Translations under genes and position numbers: made by a program
Shown here: positions 1 to 9,958 of the stretch, piece by piece
Position numbering within the stretch: the stretch's first letter is position 1
How the letters are laid out: every line of letters begins with the position of its first letter
The notes under the pieces: model-generated
What the model was told of the DNA's origin: nothing
The model's input: only the letters and a program-made list of their open reading frames with translations
Database searches by the model: none
Origin: Arthrobacter sp. DNA4
GTDB lineage: Bacteria > Actinomycetota > Actinomycetes > Actinomycetales > Micrococcaceae
Length of the DNA: 64,000 nt
Direction of reading: 5' to 3'
Assembly (NCBI RefSeq): GCF_024362385.1
Contig: NZ_CP101466.1
Location: 2,728,001-2,792,000 of the forward strand

Positions 1-121
1 CGAGGGCAACGCCCTGTGAACGGATGCCGGGAATGCCCGCTGCGGGTGCGGGACGGGTTTCAGGAATTACGGGCACGGTTCAGGATCCCCGACGCATAGC
101 CCGTGGTCAAACGCGGTTTAA

Positions 122-511
122 GGATGGGACAGCCGATACGCCGGGTTCTGTTCTCCCCTGCCGTTACCGGGAAGGGAGCGACGGCCATCCATCTACGAGT
201 ACCGTTGCCGGCACCCTCCAGCGGCCTACCCGGACACTCGGGCGGGCAGCCCTCGAACGTGTCCTGTCTGGCCTTGCTCCGGGTGGGGTTTACCTAGCCT
301 TCCCGGTCACCCGGGAAGCTGGTGGTCTCTTACACCACCGTTTCACCCTTACCTGCCCTCCTCGGCCGGAGCCGGAAATGCAGGCGGTCTGTTTTCTGTG
401 GCACTGGCCTGCGGGTTACCCCGAGTGGGCGTTACCCACCACCCTGCCCTGCGGAGCCCGGACGTTCCTCGAGCCACTTGCGTGGCGCGCGGCCGTCTGG
501 CTGTCCCATCC
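122..511 (-). ncRNA. rnpB: RNase P RNA (bacterial type A)
   Basis: Catalytic RNA of ribonuclease P, which trims the 5' leader from pre-tRNAs. On the minus strand the 5' end (499-511) and the 3' end (122-134) contain perfectly complementary 13-base segments that form helix P1 and fix the boundaries. Recognisable conserved blocks include the 5' GAGGAA(A/C)GTCC-like block near 465-480, the GGTAAGGGTGAAACGGTG block near 335-360 and the 3' block reading ACAGAACCCGGCGTATCGGC just inside P1. Length, about 390 nt, fits actinobacterial RNase P RNA. Open reading frames in the same interval have no family resemblance and are coincidental. Confidence 0.93.
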
Positions 512-566
512 GGGTCCCAGTCTACCGGCGCCGCCGGCCGCCTTTTGCCGCCGGTAGGATCGGACG

Positions 567-1331
567 GTGCTGATTCTGCTTCCCCCTTCCGAAGGCAAGA
601 CACCCGCGCTCCGCGGACCCGCCGTCGACTGGACCGACCTGGGCTTCCCGGAGCTCAACCCGTACCGCGCCAAGGTCCTTGACGCGCTGGGAACGGTCAG
701 CGCCCACCAGGATGCCCTCGCCCTGCTGGGCGTCGGAGCGTCCCTGCGGGACGACGTCGAACGCAATACGCGCCTGCACGCCGAACCGGCGGCCCCGGCG
801 CACAGCATCTATTCGGGCGTCCTGTATGACGCCCTGGGCTACCGGACGCTGACGCCGGCACAGCGCCGCAAGGCCGATGAATCCGTCCTGGTGATCTCGG
901 CGCTGTGGGGAGCCCTGCGTTTTGGCGACAGCGTTCCCGCCTACCGGTTGTCCATGGGCACGTCCCTGCCCGACGTCGGTAAGCTGGCTCCGTTCTGGAA
1001 GGCGCAGCTCAGCGACACCCTGGGCGCAGCAGCCCAGGGACACCTCGTGGTCGACTGCCGGTCCAGCACGTACGCAGCGGCGTGGGCGCCCCCGCCGGAA
1101 CAGACCGTCTCCGTGAATGTCTTCACCGAGAGCGCCGGTGTCCGCAAGGTAGTGAGCCACTTCGCCAAGCACACGCGCGGCGAACTGGCGCGGCACCTGC
1201 TGGTGCGCCGCGGCAAAGCCCCGGCCACGCCGTCGGACCTCCTGAAGGCTGCCCGCGAACAGTGGGAGGCCGAACTGGTGCCGGGGACCCCACGCAAGCC
1301 GCACGCCCTGAACATCATCCTGCCGGGCTGA
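567..1331 (+). CDS. yaaA: Peroxide stress protein YaaA (DUF328/UPF0246)
   Basis: YaaA-family cytosolic protein; in E. coli YaaA limits intracellular free iron and so DNA damage during peroxide stress. The 254-residue length and the N-terminal LLPPSEGK signature are diagnostic, with the family blocks SALWGALRFGD (about residues 110-122) and RSSTYAAAW (about 168-176). GTG start; no strong ribosome-binding site is visible upstream. It is convergent with the zinc-ribbon-like gene that follows. The family is certain; the physiological role here is inferred from E. coli. Confidence 0.92.
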   Translation: MLILLPPSEGKTPALRGPAVDWTDLGFPELNPYRAKVLDALGTVSAHQDALALLGVGASLRDDVERNTRLHAEPAAPAHSIYSGVLYDALGYRTLTPAQRRKADESVLVISALWGALRFGDSVPAYRLSMGTSLPDVGKLAPFWKAQLSDTLGAAAQGHLVVDCRSSTYAAAWAPPPEQTVSVNVFTESAGVRKVVSHFAKHTRGELARHLLVRRGKAPATPSDLLKAAREQWEAELVPGTPRKPHALNIILPG

Positions 1332-1359
1332 CCGGCCCGGGGGGATGCCTGTTGGCTGC

Positions 1360-2097
1360 CTAGGACCACTCGTCCGAACGGACCAGGATGGCGCCGGAGT
1401 CCGGGCAGTAAACGATGTCGTCGGCAGCAGCTGCCTTGATCTCGGCGAGGTCGCCGGGGCTGAGCTTCATGCCCGAGGCTTCCGACGTGCCGTGGAAGAG
1501 CCGGGCCGCACCGACTCCCCGCTTGGCCAGCGTCTTTTCGTAAACCGCCACCAGGCCTGCGTCCAGGCCCTGGGCAAATTCGCCGCGCTGGGCACGCAGG
1601 CCTGCCGCTTCCGTTTCCACTTCGGCCAGGGCCGCATCAAGCTCGGCCCTGATGGTTCCAAAGGACCCCTGGATGTCATCGACGATCTGCTGCTGGGCCG
1701 CCTGCCGCTCCCGCAGCGAGTCGAGCCGCTCCATGACTTCCAGTTCCACGTCTTCAAGGTCCGAGCGCCGCTTGTTCAGCGACGCGATGTCCTTTTGAAG
1801 TGCCACCAGGTCCTTGGACAGGCCGGTTCCGCTGTTTAGCCGTGCTTCGTCGCGTTCGATGCGCGAGGCAACCTGTTCGACGTCGGCCTCTGCCCGCTTC
1901 AGCGCGGCCTCGGCGTCGTGCACGGCCACCTTGGCTGCGCCCAGTTCACCGTTGGCGACGGACAGGGCAGCCTCGAGGTCCCTGATGCGGGGATCGTTTT
2001 CCAGCGTGCGGCGGCGGTTGGTGAGGCCCTTCAACTTGGCGTCCAAGCCCTGCAGTTCGAGCAACTTCAACTGTTCCGCCGGTGCTGCCTTGGCCAC
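1360..2097 (-). CDS. Coiled-coil protein with degenerate C-terminal zinc ribbon (CT398/Rv2229c-like)
   Basis: Protein of 245 residues: a long Ala/Glu/Arg-rich antiparallel coiled-coil hairpin (about residues 10-185) followed by a small C-terminal domain. Homologues next to NIF3 in actinobacteria (the Rv2229c/Rv2230c pair of M. tuberculosis) end in a C4 zinc ribbon of two CxxC pairs. Here the first pair is replaced by HGTS-type residues and the second reads CPDSGAILVR, so only one of four cysteines remains. Metal binding is therefore doubtful. It lies just downstream of the NIF3 gene on the same strand, with a gap of about 60 bp, and is probably co-transcribed. Exact function unknown. Confidence 0.88.
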   Translation of the reverse strand: MAKAAPAEQLKLLELQGLDAKLKGLTNRRRTLENDPRIRDLEAALSVANGELGAAKVAVHDAEAALKRAEADVEQVASRIERDEARLNSGTGLSKDLVALQKDIASLNKRRSDLEDVELEVMERLDSLRERQAAQQQIVDDIQGSFGTIRAELDAALAEVETEAAGLRAQRGEFAQGLDAGLVAVYEKTLAKRGVGAARLFHGTSEASGMKLSPGDLAEIKAAAADDIVYCPDSGAILVRSDEWS

Positions 2098-2158
2098 TTT
2101 TACCTCCGCTAAATCCCTTCCGGCCGGGGCCGGGCACCGAACCGGCGCTTCCTAGACT

Positions 2159-3082
2159 CTAGCCCGGAGTGAGGATGAAGTCCCACGGGTCGCTGTTGGT
2201 GGTGCTGACCAGGATCTCAACGTCATGGCCCTGGTCGGACAGGACGTTGCCCAGTGCCGCGGCGGCGGCAGGCAGCCACAGCCATTCGCTGGCAAAGTGC
2301 GAAACGTCCACCAGGTACGGCCGTCCGTTGAGGGCGGCCTCGCGCGCCTCCGACGCCGGGTGGTGGCGAAGGTCAGCGGTCACATAGACGTCCGCATTGC
2401 TGGCCCGCACTTCGTTAAACAGCGAATCGCCGGCACCGCCGCAAACCGCGATGCGCCGAACCAGCCCGTCCTTGTCGCCGGAGACACGCACTCCCCCGGC
2501 CACGGAGGGAAGGATTCCGAATACGCGGGCGGAGAAGTCGCCCAGGCTCATGGCCTCCGCGAGGTCGCCCACGCGCCCAATGCCTTCCTCCGGCAGCCCG
2601 TTGGCCGCCACTGTCAGGGGGGCGACGTCCTGGAGTCCCAGGGCGTCAGCCAGGACATCGGAGACACCTCCGACGGCGGAGTCGCCGTTGGTGTGCACGG
2701 TCAACAGTGCCGTCCCCGACTCAATCAGCCGGTGCACCGCCCGCCCCTTTGCCGACGTGGCCGCCACGGACGTAACGCCCTTCAACAGCAGGGGGTGGTG
2801 GGTGATGAGCAGCTCCGCTCCCCACTCAACCGCTTCCTCAATGACTTCCAGGGTGGGATCGACCGCGAACATCACCTTTGTGACGGGGGCGGACGGGTGG
2901 CCTGCCACGAGCCCTACCTCATCCCAGGTCTCCGCCAGGGATTCCGGCCACAGCTCCTCAACCGCAAGCAGCAGCTCGGCCAATGTCGGGGCCTCCGCGG
3001 AACCCGCCGCGGGCGGCGTGTCGGAGGTGCCCTCGCCGTCGTGATCTGCCTGGCCGGTAACGTCGGTGTCCACAGGTTCCAT
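2159..3082 (-). CDS. NIF3-like dinuclear metal-centre hexameric protein
   Basis: NIF3/YbgI family protein forming a toroidal hexamer with a dimetal site; the biochemical role is unresolved (sometimes annotated GTP cyclohydrolase I type 2). Conserved metal-ligand motifs are visible: ITHHPLLLKG near residues 97-106, VHTNGD near 130-135, and DVSHFASEW near the C-terminus. The chosen ATG at 3082 gives 307 residues with an acidic N-terminal extension before the conserved domain (LAELLLAVEELWPESLAETWD). The longer reading to 3184 would overlap the divergent msrA start and is not supported. It is followed by the coiled-coil gene, as in other actinobacteria. Confidence 0.9.
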   Translation of the reverse strand: MEPVDTDVTGQADHDGEGTSDTPPAAGSAEAPTLAELLLAVEELWPESLAETWDEVGLVAGHPSAPVTKVMFAVDPTLEVIEEAVEWGAELLITHHPLLLKGVTSVAATSAKGRAVHRLIESGTALLTVHTNGDSAVGGVSDVLADALGLQDVAPLTVAANGLPEEGIGRVGDLAEAMSLGDFSARVFGILPSVAGGVRVSGDKDGLVRRIAVCGGAGDSLFNEVRASNADVYVTADLRHHPASEAREAALNGRPYLVDVSHFASEWLWLPAAAAALGNVLSDQGHDVEILVSTTNSDPWDFILTPG

Positions 3083-3182
3083 AGTCTTAGTTTTACCCCA
3101 TGGGCTTCCCGCCGCCGCAGTTTGCGGCGCTGTGCCGGGGCGCCCGGGGAATCTTCCGGCGTTGTCAACCATTGAAGAGGTC

Positions 3183-3707
3183 ATGAAAACTTTTGTTCTT
3201 GGCGGAGGCTGCTTCTGGTGCCTTGACGCCGTCTACCAGAAGACCAGGGGCGTCACCTCCGTGGTGTCCGGCTACACCGGCGGGCACGACCCCCACCCGG
3301 ACTACTACTCGGTCTGCAGCGGGACCACCGGGCACGCCGAAGTTGTGGCGGTGACCTTCGATGAGGACATCATCCCGGCGGAGGTGATCCTGGACATGTT
3401 CTTCGCCCTGCACGACCCCACCACGCTGAACCGGCAGGGATACGACGTGGGCACCCAGTACCGCTCCTCGATGTTCTACGAAACGGATGAGGAAAAGATC
3501 CTGTTCGAGGAAGCAATCGACCGCAACCAGGCCCTGTGGTCCCACCCCATCGTTACCGAGGTCAGCCGGCTGCCGCGGTTCCACGTGGCGGAGGAATTCC
3601 ACCAGGATTACTACGCAAAGCACCCGGAACAGGGGTACTGCCAGGTGATCATCAACCCCAAACTGGCCAAGGCCAGGAAATATTACTCTGCATGGCTTAA
3701 CGCTTAG
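3183..3707 (+). CDS. msrA: Peptide-methionine (S)-S-oxide reductase MsrA
   Basis: Reduces the S-epimer of methionine sulfoxide in proteins and free methionine. The catalytic motif GGCFWC is at residues 8-13 (nucleophile Cys10), with the family blocks GYTGG, TGHAEVV, FFALHDPTT and YRS(S/A)MFY. A C-terminal Cys (GYCQV) is a likely resolving residue. The start at 3183 is chosen because a GAAGAGG ribosome-binding site lies just upstream and it gives the normal 174 residues; the open frame extends further 5' but overlaps NIF3. Divergent from NIF3. Confidence 0.95.
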   Translation: MKTFVLGGGCFWCLDAVYQKTRGVTSVVSGYTGGHDPHPDYYSVCSGTTGHAEVVAVTFDEDIIPAEVILDMFFALHDPTTLNRQGYDVGTQYRSSMFYETDEEKILFEEAIDRNQALWSHPIVTEVSRLPRFHVAEEFHQDYYAKHPEQGYCQVIINPKLAKARKYYSAWLNA

Positions 3708-3772
3708 CCCGGCATTACGCGGCCTCGTTAGGCTGACCTCAGTATCCACCCCTTAGAGATAGGCGTATGTAC

Positions 3773-4708
3773 ATGGCACGGATCTATGACGATGTAACGC
3801 AGCTGGTCGGCGGGACCCCCCTGGTTCGGCTGAACCGGCTCAGCGAAGGGTTGGACGCCACCGTTGCCGTGAAGCTGGAGTTCTACAACCCGGCCAACAG
3901 CGTCAAGGACCGCATCGGTGTCGCCATCATCGACGCCGCGGAAAAGTCCGGCGCCCTGAAGCCCGGCGGCACCATCGTTGAAGGCACTTCCGGCAACACG
4001 GGCATTGCCCTGGCCATGGTGGGTGCCGCACGCGGGTACAAGGTCATCCTCACCATGCCCGAGACCATGTCCACCGAGCGCCGGGTCATGCTGCGTGCCT
4101 TCGGCGCGGAGATTGTGCTGACCCCGGGCTCCGAGGGTATGCGCGGCGCAGTGGAGAAGGCCCAGGAAATCGTGGCCAACACCGAGAACTCCATCTGGGC
4201 ACAGCAGTTTGCCAACGAAGCCAACCCGGAGATCCACCGCAAGACCACCGCAGAAGAGGTCTGGGCCGACACCGACGGCGCCGTGGACATCTTCGTGGCA
4301 GGCATCGGCACCGGCGGAACCATCACCGGCGTTGGACAGGTCCTGAAGGAGCGCAAGCCCGGTGTGCAGATCGTGGCCGTGGAACCCAAGGACTCCCCCA
4401 TCCTGAACGGCGGCGCCCCCGGCCCGCACAAAATCCAGGGCCTGGGCGCCAACTTCATCCCGGAACTGCTGGACACCAATGTCTACGATGAGGTCATCGA
4501 CGCCACCCTCGAAGATTCGGTCCGCGTAGCCCGCGATCTGGGCATCAAGGAGGGCATCCTTGGCGGCATCTCCTCCGGCGCCATCGTCTGGGCTGCCCTG
4601 GAACTGGCCAAGCGGCCGGAAAACGCCGGCAAGCTGATCGTGGCCGTGGTGTGCGACTTTGGTGAGCGTTACATCTCCACCGTGCTCTATGACGACATCC
4701 GCGGCTGA
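3773..4708 (+). CDS. cysK: Cysteine synthase A (O-acetylserine sulfhydrylase)
   Basis: PLP-dependent enzyme making L-cysteine from O-acetyl-L-serine and sulfide. The PLP lysine lies in NSVKDRIG (about residue 43) and the phosphate-binding loop is GTSGNTGIA (about 72-80); the second Gly-rich loop is GIGTGGTI. The start MARIYDDV at 3773 gives 311 residues, typical of the family; an ATG two codons upstream (3767) is also possible. The serine acetyltransferase that makes its substrate starts 39 bp downstream, so the two form a cysteine biosynthesis operon. Confidence 0.95.
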   Translation: MARIYDDVTQLVGGTPLVRLNRLSEGLDATVAVKLEFYNPANSVKDRIGVAIIDAAEKSGALKPGGTIVEGTSGNTGIALAMVGAARGYKVILTMPETMSTERRVMLRAFGAEIVLTPGSEGMRGAVEKAQEIVANTENSIWAQQFANEANPEIHRKTTAEEVWADTDGAVDIFVAGIGTGGTITGVGQVLKERKPGVQIVAVEPKDSPILNGGAPGPHKIQGLGANFIPELLDTNVYDEVIDATLEDSVRVARDLGIKEGILGGISSGAIVWAALELAKRPENAGKLIVAVVCDFGERYISTVLYDDIRG

Positions 4709-4747
4709 TCAGTCCGCGCTCCGCCCGTTTCCTGTAGAAAGAACTTT

Positions 4748-5332
4748 GTGGGCTTTTTCGCAAGACTAAAGGAAGACCTCGACGCCGCCCGGTCCCATGA
4801 CCCGGCGGCTCGAGGTTCTTTTGAGAACTTTTTCGCCTATTCCGGGCTGCATGCCATCTGGATCCACCGGCTGACCCACCGCATGTGGCAGAAGCCGGAG
4901 CTGCGCTTCCCGGCCAGGCTCCTGTCGCAGCTGGGCAGGTCCTGGACCGGGATCGAGATCCATCCGGGCGCCACCATTGGCCGCCGCTTCTTCATCGACC
5001 ACGGCATGGGCGTGGTGATTGGCGAGACGGCCGAGATCGGCGAGGATGTGATGATCTATCACGGTGTGACGCTTGGCGGCCGTTCGCTGGCCAGGATCAA
5101 GCGGCATCCCACTATCGGCGACCGAGTGACCATCGGTGCCGGCGCCAAGATCCTTGGGCCCATCACCATTGGCCGGGACAGTGCGGTGGGAGCCAACGCC
5201 GTGGTGGTCAAGGATGCACCTCCGGAGTCCATCATCACCGGAGTTCCCGCCAAATGGCGGCACCGGGATGCACAGCGGGAAACCAAGCCCGCGGTGGATC
5301 CGGCCGAATACGACATCGAGTATCGGATCTGA
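4748..5332 (+). CDS. cysE: Serine O-acetyltransferase
   Basis: Makes O-acetylserine from L-serine and acetyl-CoA, the first committed step to cysteine. Short EpsC/CysE-type protein of 194 residues: helical N-terminal part, then a left-handed beta-helix of hexapeptide repeats (about 70-170) with the catalytic His-Asp stretch [12 protein letters not shown] and [11 protein letters not shown] start preceded by an AGAAAGAA-like site. Second gene of a cysK-cysE operon, as in many Gram-positive bacteria. Confidence 0.94.
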   Translation: MGFFARLKEDLDAARSHDPAARGSFENFFAYSGLHAIWIHRLTHRMWQKPELRFPARLLSQLGRSWTGIEIHPGATIGRRFFIDHGMGVVIGETAEIGEDVMIYHGVTLGGRSLARIKRHPTIGDRVTIGAGAKILGPITIGRDSAVGANAVVVKDAPPESIITGVPAKWRHRDAQRETKPAVDPAEYDIEYRI

Positions 5333-5354
5333 TTGGTTTAGCAGGACAGCAAAA

Positions 5355-5392
5355 GGCGGGCAGGTCCCCGGGTCACCGGGAACCTGCCCGCC
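5355..5392. terminator. Bidirectional hairpin terminator between cysE and gnd
   Basis: Inverted repeat GGCGGGCAGGT (5355-5365) and ACCTGCCCGCC (5382-5392) with extra pairing possible inside the loop. Preceded by AAAA and followed by a T-rich stretch on the plus strand, between convergent genes, so it can serve both directions. Confidence 0.75.
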
Positions 5393-5414
5393 GTTGTTTA
5401 AGCGGCAGCAGGTG

Positions 5415-6851
<1,437 letters not shown>

Positions 6852-7083
6852 CCATAACTCCAATTCATTGTTGGCCTCGGCTGCCGGCTTCCGCGGGCGG
6901 GAAGTCACCGGGCCAGATCAGGGGGTCGGAATAAAGCATATATATTCTGGCGGCGACGCGAAAGTAACGTTCGCGTCATGGAATCCATTGTGTCGGTGTC
7001 AGCCCAGGGCTGCTGCCTTTCAGTGTCCTGGGCCGCTGGCTTGCCTGAACTCCGGACGCCTGCCAACAACTAGGCTTAGCTTC
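6852..7083. promoter_or_regulatory. Divergent promoter region of gnd and the GntR-family regulator
   Basis: About 230 bp between divergent start codons. It contains the only strongly A/T-rich tract locally (around 6935-6950, AAGCATATATATTC), suitable for promoter elements. A GntR-family regulator next to its target often binds such a shared region. No operator palindrome could be assigned with confidence. Confidence 0.4.
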
Positions 7084-7809
7084 ATGACCAGCAGCCTCCA
7101 CCACCGTGCCATCGACAACCTCGGTACGCGGATCATCTCGGGGGATCTTCCTGCTTACCACGTCATGCTCGCTGAGCAGCTTGAGGTTGAACTCAAAGTA
7201 TCCCGTTCGGTCATCCGGGAAGCGGTGCGTGTCCTGCAGTCCCTGGGCCTGGTGGAGACCACCAAGCGGGTGGGTATCCGGGTGCTGCCGGTCAGCCGCT
7301 GGAATCCCTTTGATCCGCAGGTCATCCGGTGGCGTCTGGCCAGCGATGCACGCGGCGCCCAACTGCGCTCCCTTGCCGAACTGCGGGCAGCAGTGGAGCC
7401 TGCGGCTGCCGAGCTGGCTGCGCAGAACGCTCCGGCAGCGCTGCGGATGGAACTCGTGGACGTGGCCCGTGCCATGCGTGAGGCCGGCAACAACGGCGAG
7501 GTGGCCCGGTTCCTGGAGCTGGACATCCGCTTCCATTCGCTCCTGCTCTCAGGCTCCGGAAACGAGATGTTTGCCAACCTCATGGGCCAGGTGGCGGAAA
7601 CCCTGACAGGACGCACTGTCCACGGACTGATGCCCGACCACCCCCATCAGGCCGCCCTGCAGTGGCATGAGGATGTGGCGGACGCGATCGCCCGTGGTGA
7701 CGCAGTGTCCGCGCGGGAGGCCTCGGACCGGATCATGCGGCGCACGATGTCCCAAATGGCAGATACCTGGACGGAACAACCGCGGGTTTTTATCCCCGTT
7801 CGGCAGTAA
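7084..7809 (+). CDS. GntR/FadR-family (FCD domain) transcriptional regulator
   Basis: 241-residue regulator: N-terminal winged helix-turn-helix (about 8-75; LKVSRSVIREAVRVLQSLGLV is the typical recognition-helix region) and a C-terminal FCD ligand-binding domain (about 95-225) with conserved Asp/His residues (LDIRFHSLLL, WHEDVADAI). Its position divergent from gnd suggests control of gluconate or pentose-phosphate metabolism. That is inference from context; the effector is not visible in the sequence. Confidence 0.9.
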   Translation: MTSSLHHRAIDNLGTRIISGDLPAYHVMLAEQLEVELKVSRSVIREAVRVLQSLGLVETTKRVGIRVLPVSRWNPFDPQVIRWRLASDARGAQLRSLAELRAAVEPAAAELAAQNAPAALRMELVDVARAMREAGNNGEVARFLELDIRFHSLLLSGSGNEMFANLMGQVAETLTGRTVHGLMPDHPHQAALQWHEDVADAIARGDAVSAREASDRIMRRTMSQMADTWTEQPRVFIPVRQ

Positions 7810-7895
7810 GCATCGGCCGGAACCGGGAAATGACGTGAAACGCCCGCCACACGTGACTTTTTGTTTCCGGGAGTTCACGGTATATTCATCCCAGG

Positions 7896-7938
7896 CCCTC
7901 CACCGCGGCATCCCCCAATAGTCGCGGTGGAGGGTTTT
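7896..7938 (+). terminator. Rho-independent terminator after the GntR-family regulator
   Basis: Perfect 12-bp inverted repeat CCCTCCACCGCG (7896-7907) / CGCGGTGGAGGG (7923-7934) followed by TTTT. Confidence 0.85.
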
Positions 7939-7972
7939 CCAATGCCCGGACAAAGGCGCGGAGCTCAACCTC

Positions 7973-8263
7973 CTAGGCTGCGCCCACAACTGGTTCCCTC
8001 AGCCGCCAGCCGCCGCCCAGCCCGTCCCGCTGGAGATACATGGTGGTCAGGGCCGACCTGGAGTTGTTTCCCAGCCTGACCTGCACCTGCAATACTTCGA
8101 CGTCCACGCCGCTGCTGCCCTTGGGCATCCGTCGGCTGGTTTCCCACCAGTTGACGCGCTCGAACCATCTCACCGGCTCGGCACCCACGGCCCATTCCCT
8201 GCCCCGGCTCAGCACCGCCGTCGGCATTCCGTCGCTGTCTGTCTGCACTATGACGTGTTCCAT
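7973..8263 (-). CDS. Small DUF6504-like protein
   Basis: 96-residue protein beginning MEHVIVQTDSDG, with a Trp-rich core (REWAVGAEPVRWFERVNWW) and a C-terminal segment in which a Tyr, an Arg-Asp-Gly turn and WRL residues recall the DUF6504 domain. That domain is often found in or next to genes of the actinobacterial mutasome (ImuB/DnaE2). Here no imuB or dnaE2 is nearby; the gene stands alone downstream of a tRNA. The family assignment is moderate and the function unknown. Confidence 0.68.
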   Translation of the reverse strand: MEHVIVQTDSDGMPTAVLSRGREWAVGAEPVRWFERVNWWETSRRMPKGSSGVDVEVLQVQVRLGNNSRSALTTMYLQRDGLGGGWRLREPVVGAA

Positions 8264-8315
8264 TCCTGCAAGCTATGGCAAGGCACTGACAATGGCGCCA
8301 GGAGGCCGGCGCAGC

Positions 8316-8359
8316 AAAAAACCCCGCTGCCTCCACCATCAGGCGGGGACAACGGGGTT
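8316..8359 (-). terminator. Rho-independent terminator of tRNA-Val
   Basis: On the minus strand, AACCCCG (8353-8359) pairs with CGGGGTT (8320-8326), with inner GCCT/AGGC pairing, and is followed by a run of six T (A-run 8316-8321 on the plus strand). It lies just 3' of the tRNA gene. Confidence 0.75.
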
Positions 8360-8366
8360 CTACAGG

Positions 8367-8440
8367 TGGGTCCTACCGGGATCGAACCGATGACATCCAC
8401 GGTGTAAACGTGGCGCTCTACCAGCTGAGCTAAAGACCCA
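8367..8440 (-). tRNA. tRNA-Val (anticodon UAC)
   Basis: 74-nt cloverleaf on the minus strand: acceptor TGGGTCT...AGGACCCA, D-arm AGCTCAGCTGGTAGAGC, anticodon stem CCACG/CGTGG with loop TTTACAC (anticodon TAC), and T-arm with GGTTCGATCC. The acceptor stem has a T-G or mismatch position, and the 3' CCA appears to be encoded within ACCCA. Confidence 0.95.
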
Positions 8441-8536
8441 AATTGCGTGGTTTCCGGCCGTTCCGCCGTAACCAACGAACATAGACTCTACCCGACTGTG
8501 GGCCGGAAACGCGAATCCATGGAAGAAGCGTCCCGC

Positions 8537-9457
8537 CTACAGGGAAGGAAGTTCCGCGGCGAGGTAATCCAGTGCCTGGCTGACACCGGTTTCCAGCTTG
8601 ATGGTTGCCTTGTCGTCGCCACGGGTGGCGCCCCGGTTGATGATGACCACAGGTTTGGATTCCTTGGCGGCGTGCCTGACGAACCGCAGGCCGCTCATGA
8701 CAGTCAGCGACGAACCGGCGACCACCAGGGCGGCAGCCTGGTCCACCATTGCGTAGGAGCGCTCCACACGGTCCTTGGGCACATTCTCGCCGAAGTAGAC
8801 GAAATCCGGCTTCAAGGTGCCCCCGCATGCGGGACACACTGCCACCACAAAGCTGCTGATGAGGGTTTGGTCCTCCACAGTCGCGTCAGCGTCGGGGGCC
8901 ATTTCCACGAGTCCGCCGGCCGCTGCCCGCTCCAGGAAGCCTGGGTTGAGTTCCTCAAAAACAGCGGCCAGCAGGCGCCGGGAGTACGTGCGCCGTCAGT
9001 CCAGGCAAACCACCTGGTCATACCTTCCGTGAAGATCCACCACGTTGGAGCTGCCCGCGTCCTGGTGCAGCCGGTCAACGTTTTGGGTTATCAGGCCGGT
9101 GAGGTAGCCGCGCCGCTCCAGCGCCGCGGCGGAATAGTGGCCCTGGTTCGGGTCTGCATGCCGCATGTGGGACCAGCCAATGTGGTTCCTGGCCCAGTAC
9201 CGCTGCCGGTTGGCCGCGTCCCGGACGAATTCCTGGTACGTCATGGGCGAACGGGGCGGCGAATCCGGGCCGCGGTAATCCGGAATGCCGGAGTCGGTAC
9301 TGAGGCCGGCGCCCGTCAGCAGGGCAAAGGGGGCGCCGGCGAGAAGGTCCCGGATCCGTGCCAGAACCTCAAGGTCATTGCCGGAAGGCGGGGCCGGGGC
9401 TACCGGCGGCATGCTGGCGAAGCCGGTAAGACCCGTCCCCCGCCGTTCCCCAGCCAT
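8537..9457 (-). pseudogene. SIR2-family NAD-dependent protein deacetylase, interrupted by an in-frame TGA
   Basis: Sirtuin removing acyl groups from lysines using NAD. Reading 306 codons in one frame, the protein is complete: NAD-binding GAGLSTDSGIPDYRG (about residues 48-62), TQNVDRLHQ, catalytic His in LHGRYD, then zinc motifs, then FGENVP and GSSLTVMSG. Codon 154 (8996-8998) is TGA where family members have the second Cys of the first zinc pair (CLDC); the second pair CPAC is intact. There is no frameshift: the frame continues cleanly past the stop. It may be a nonsense mutation (TGC to TGA), a base-call error or, less likely, a selenocysteine codon. As written, only a 153-residue N-terminal part would be translated. 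Confidence 0.85.
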
Positions 9458-9463
9458 GCTTCC

Positions 9464-9958
9464 TCAGGCCTGCTTCAGATCCGCCAGCGCGGCGCGGTAT
9501 TCGCTGAAGTCGCGGGCCTGGCCGCGGGGGTTCACCACGCTGTAGCGGATCCTGCCCTCACCATCGATGATGAAGGTGGCCCGCTTCGCCATGCCGCTGC
9601 CGGCGTCGAACACGCCGTAGGCATTCGCCACGGCGCCGTGGGGCCAAAAATCGGCCAGAAGGTCGAAGGTGTAGCCCTCCTGCGCCGCGTAGGCCCGGAG
9701 GCTGAACTTGCTGTCCACGGACACGGCCAGGACAACCGCATTCGAATCCTCGAACATCCCCAGGTTGTCCCGGATTTCGCAAAGTTCACCGGTACAGATA
9801 CCCGAGAATGCAAAGGGGTAAAAGACCAGTGCCACGTTTTGCCCCCGGAACGAGGACAGGTTCACCGGCTCGCCGTATTGGTTGGCCAGCTCAAAATCGG
9901 GAGCTGCAGCGCCCAGCGAAGGAACAGCCGGAGAAGCGGCCTCAACCGCTGCCGTCAC
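9464..9958 (-). CDS. ahpE: Peroxiredoxin, AhpE-type
   Basis: Thiol peroxidase of the AhpE/BCP group (164 residues) that reduces hydroperoxides. The peroxidatic Cys lies in PFAFSGICTGELCEIRD (about residues 49-65), with DFWPHGAVANAYGVFD matching mycobacterial AhpE closely; a second Cys four residues on (GELCE) might act as resolving Cys. The start is the GTG at 9958, which overlaps the TGA of the upstream DUF3052 gene (GTGA), indicating translational coupling. Confidence 0.9.
   Translation of the reverse strand: MTAAVEAASPAVPSLGAAAPDFELANQYGEPVNLSSFRGQNVALVFYPFAFSGICTGELCEIRDNLGMFEDSNAVVLAVSVDSKFSLRAYAAQEGYTFDLLADFWPHGAVANAYGVFDAGSGMAKRATFIIDGEGRIRYSVVNPRGQARDFSEYRAALADLKQA

Noticed and set aside
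2..19. Five codons plus stop (EGNAL-stop) at the left edge that could be the end of an upstream gene
   Set aside because: Too short to recognise; any frame ends somewhere by chance.
24..808. Several open frames on both strands across the first 800 bp
   Set aside because: They overlap the RNase P RNA and yaaA, have no family features and reflect high GC content.
1323..1340. Terminator after yaaA
   Set aside because: Only a six-base stem overlapping the stop codon with no T-run; too weak to call.
3085..3184. Longer start for the NIF3 protein
   Set aside because: It would run across the divergent msrA start and ribosome-binding site, and adds low-complexity residues.
8974..8998. Selenocysteine insertion at the sirtuin TGA as a definite call
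   Set aside because: The following stem is only five base pairs with an 11-base loop and no sel genes are visible in the window; kept only as a question.
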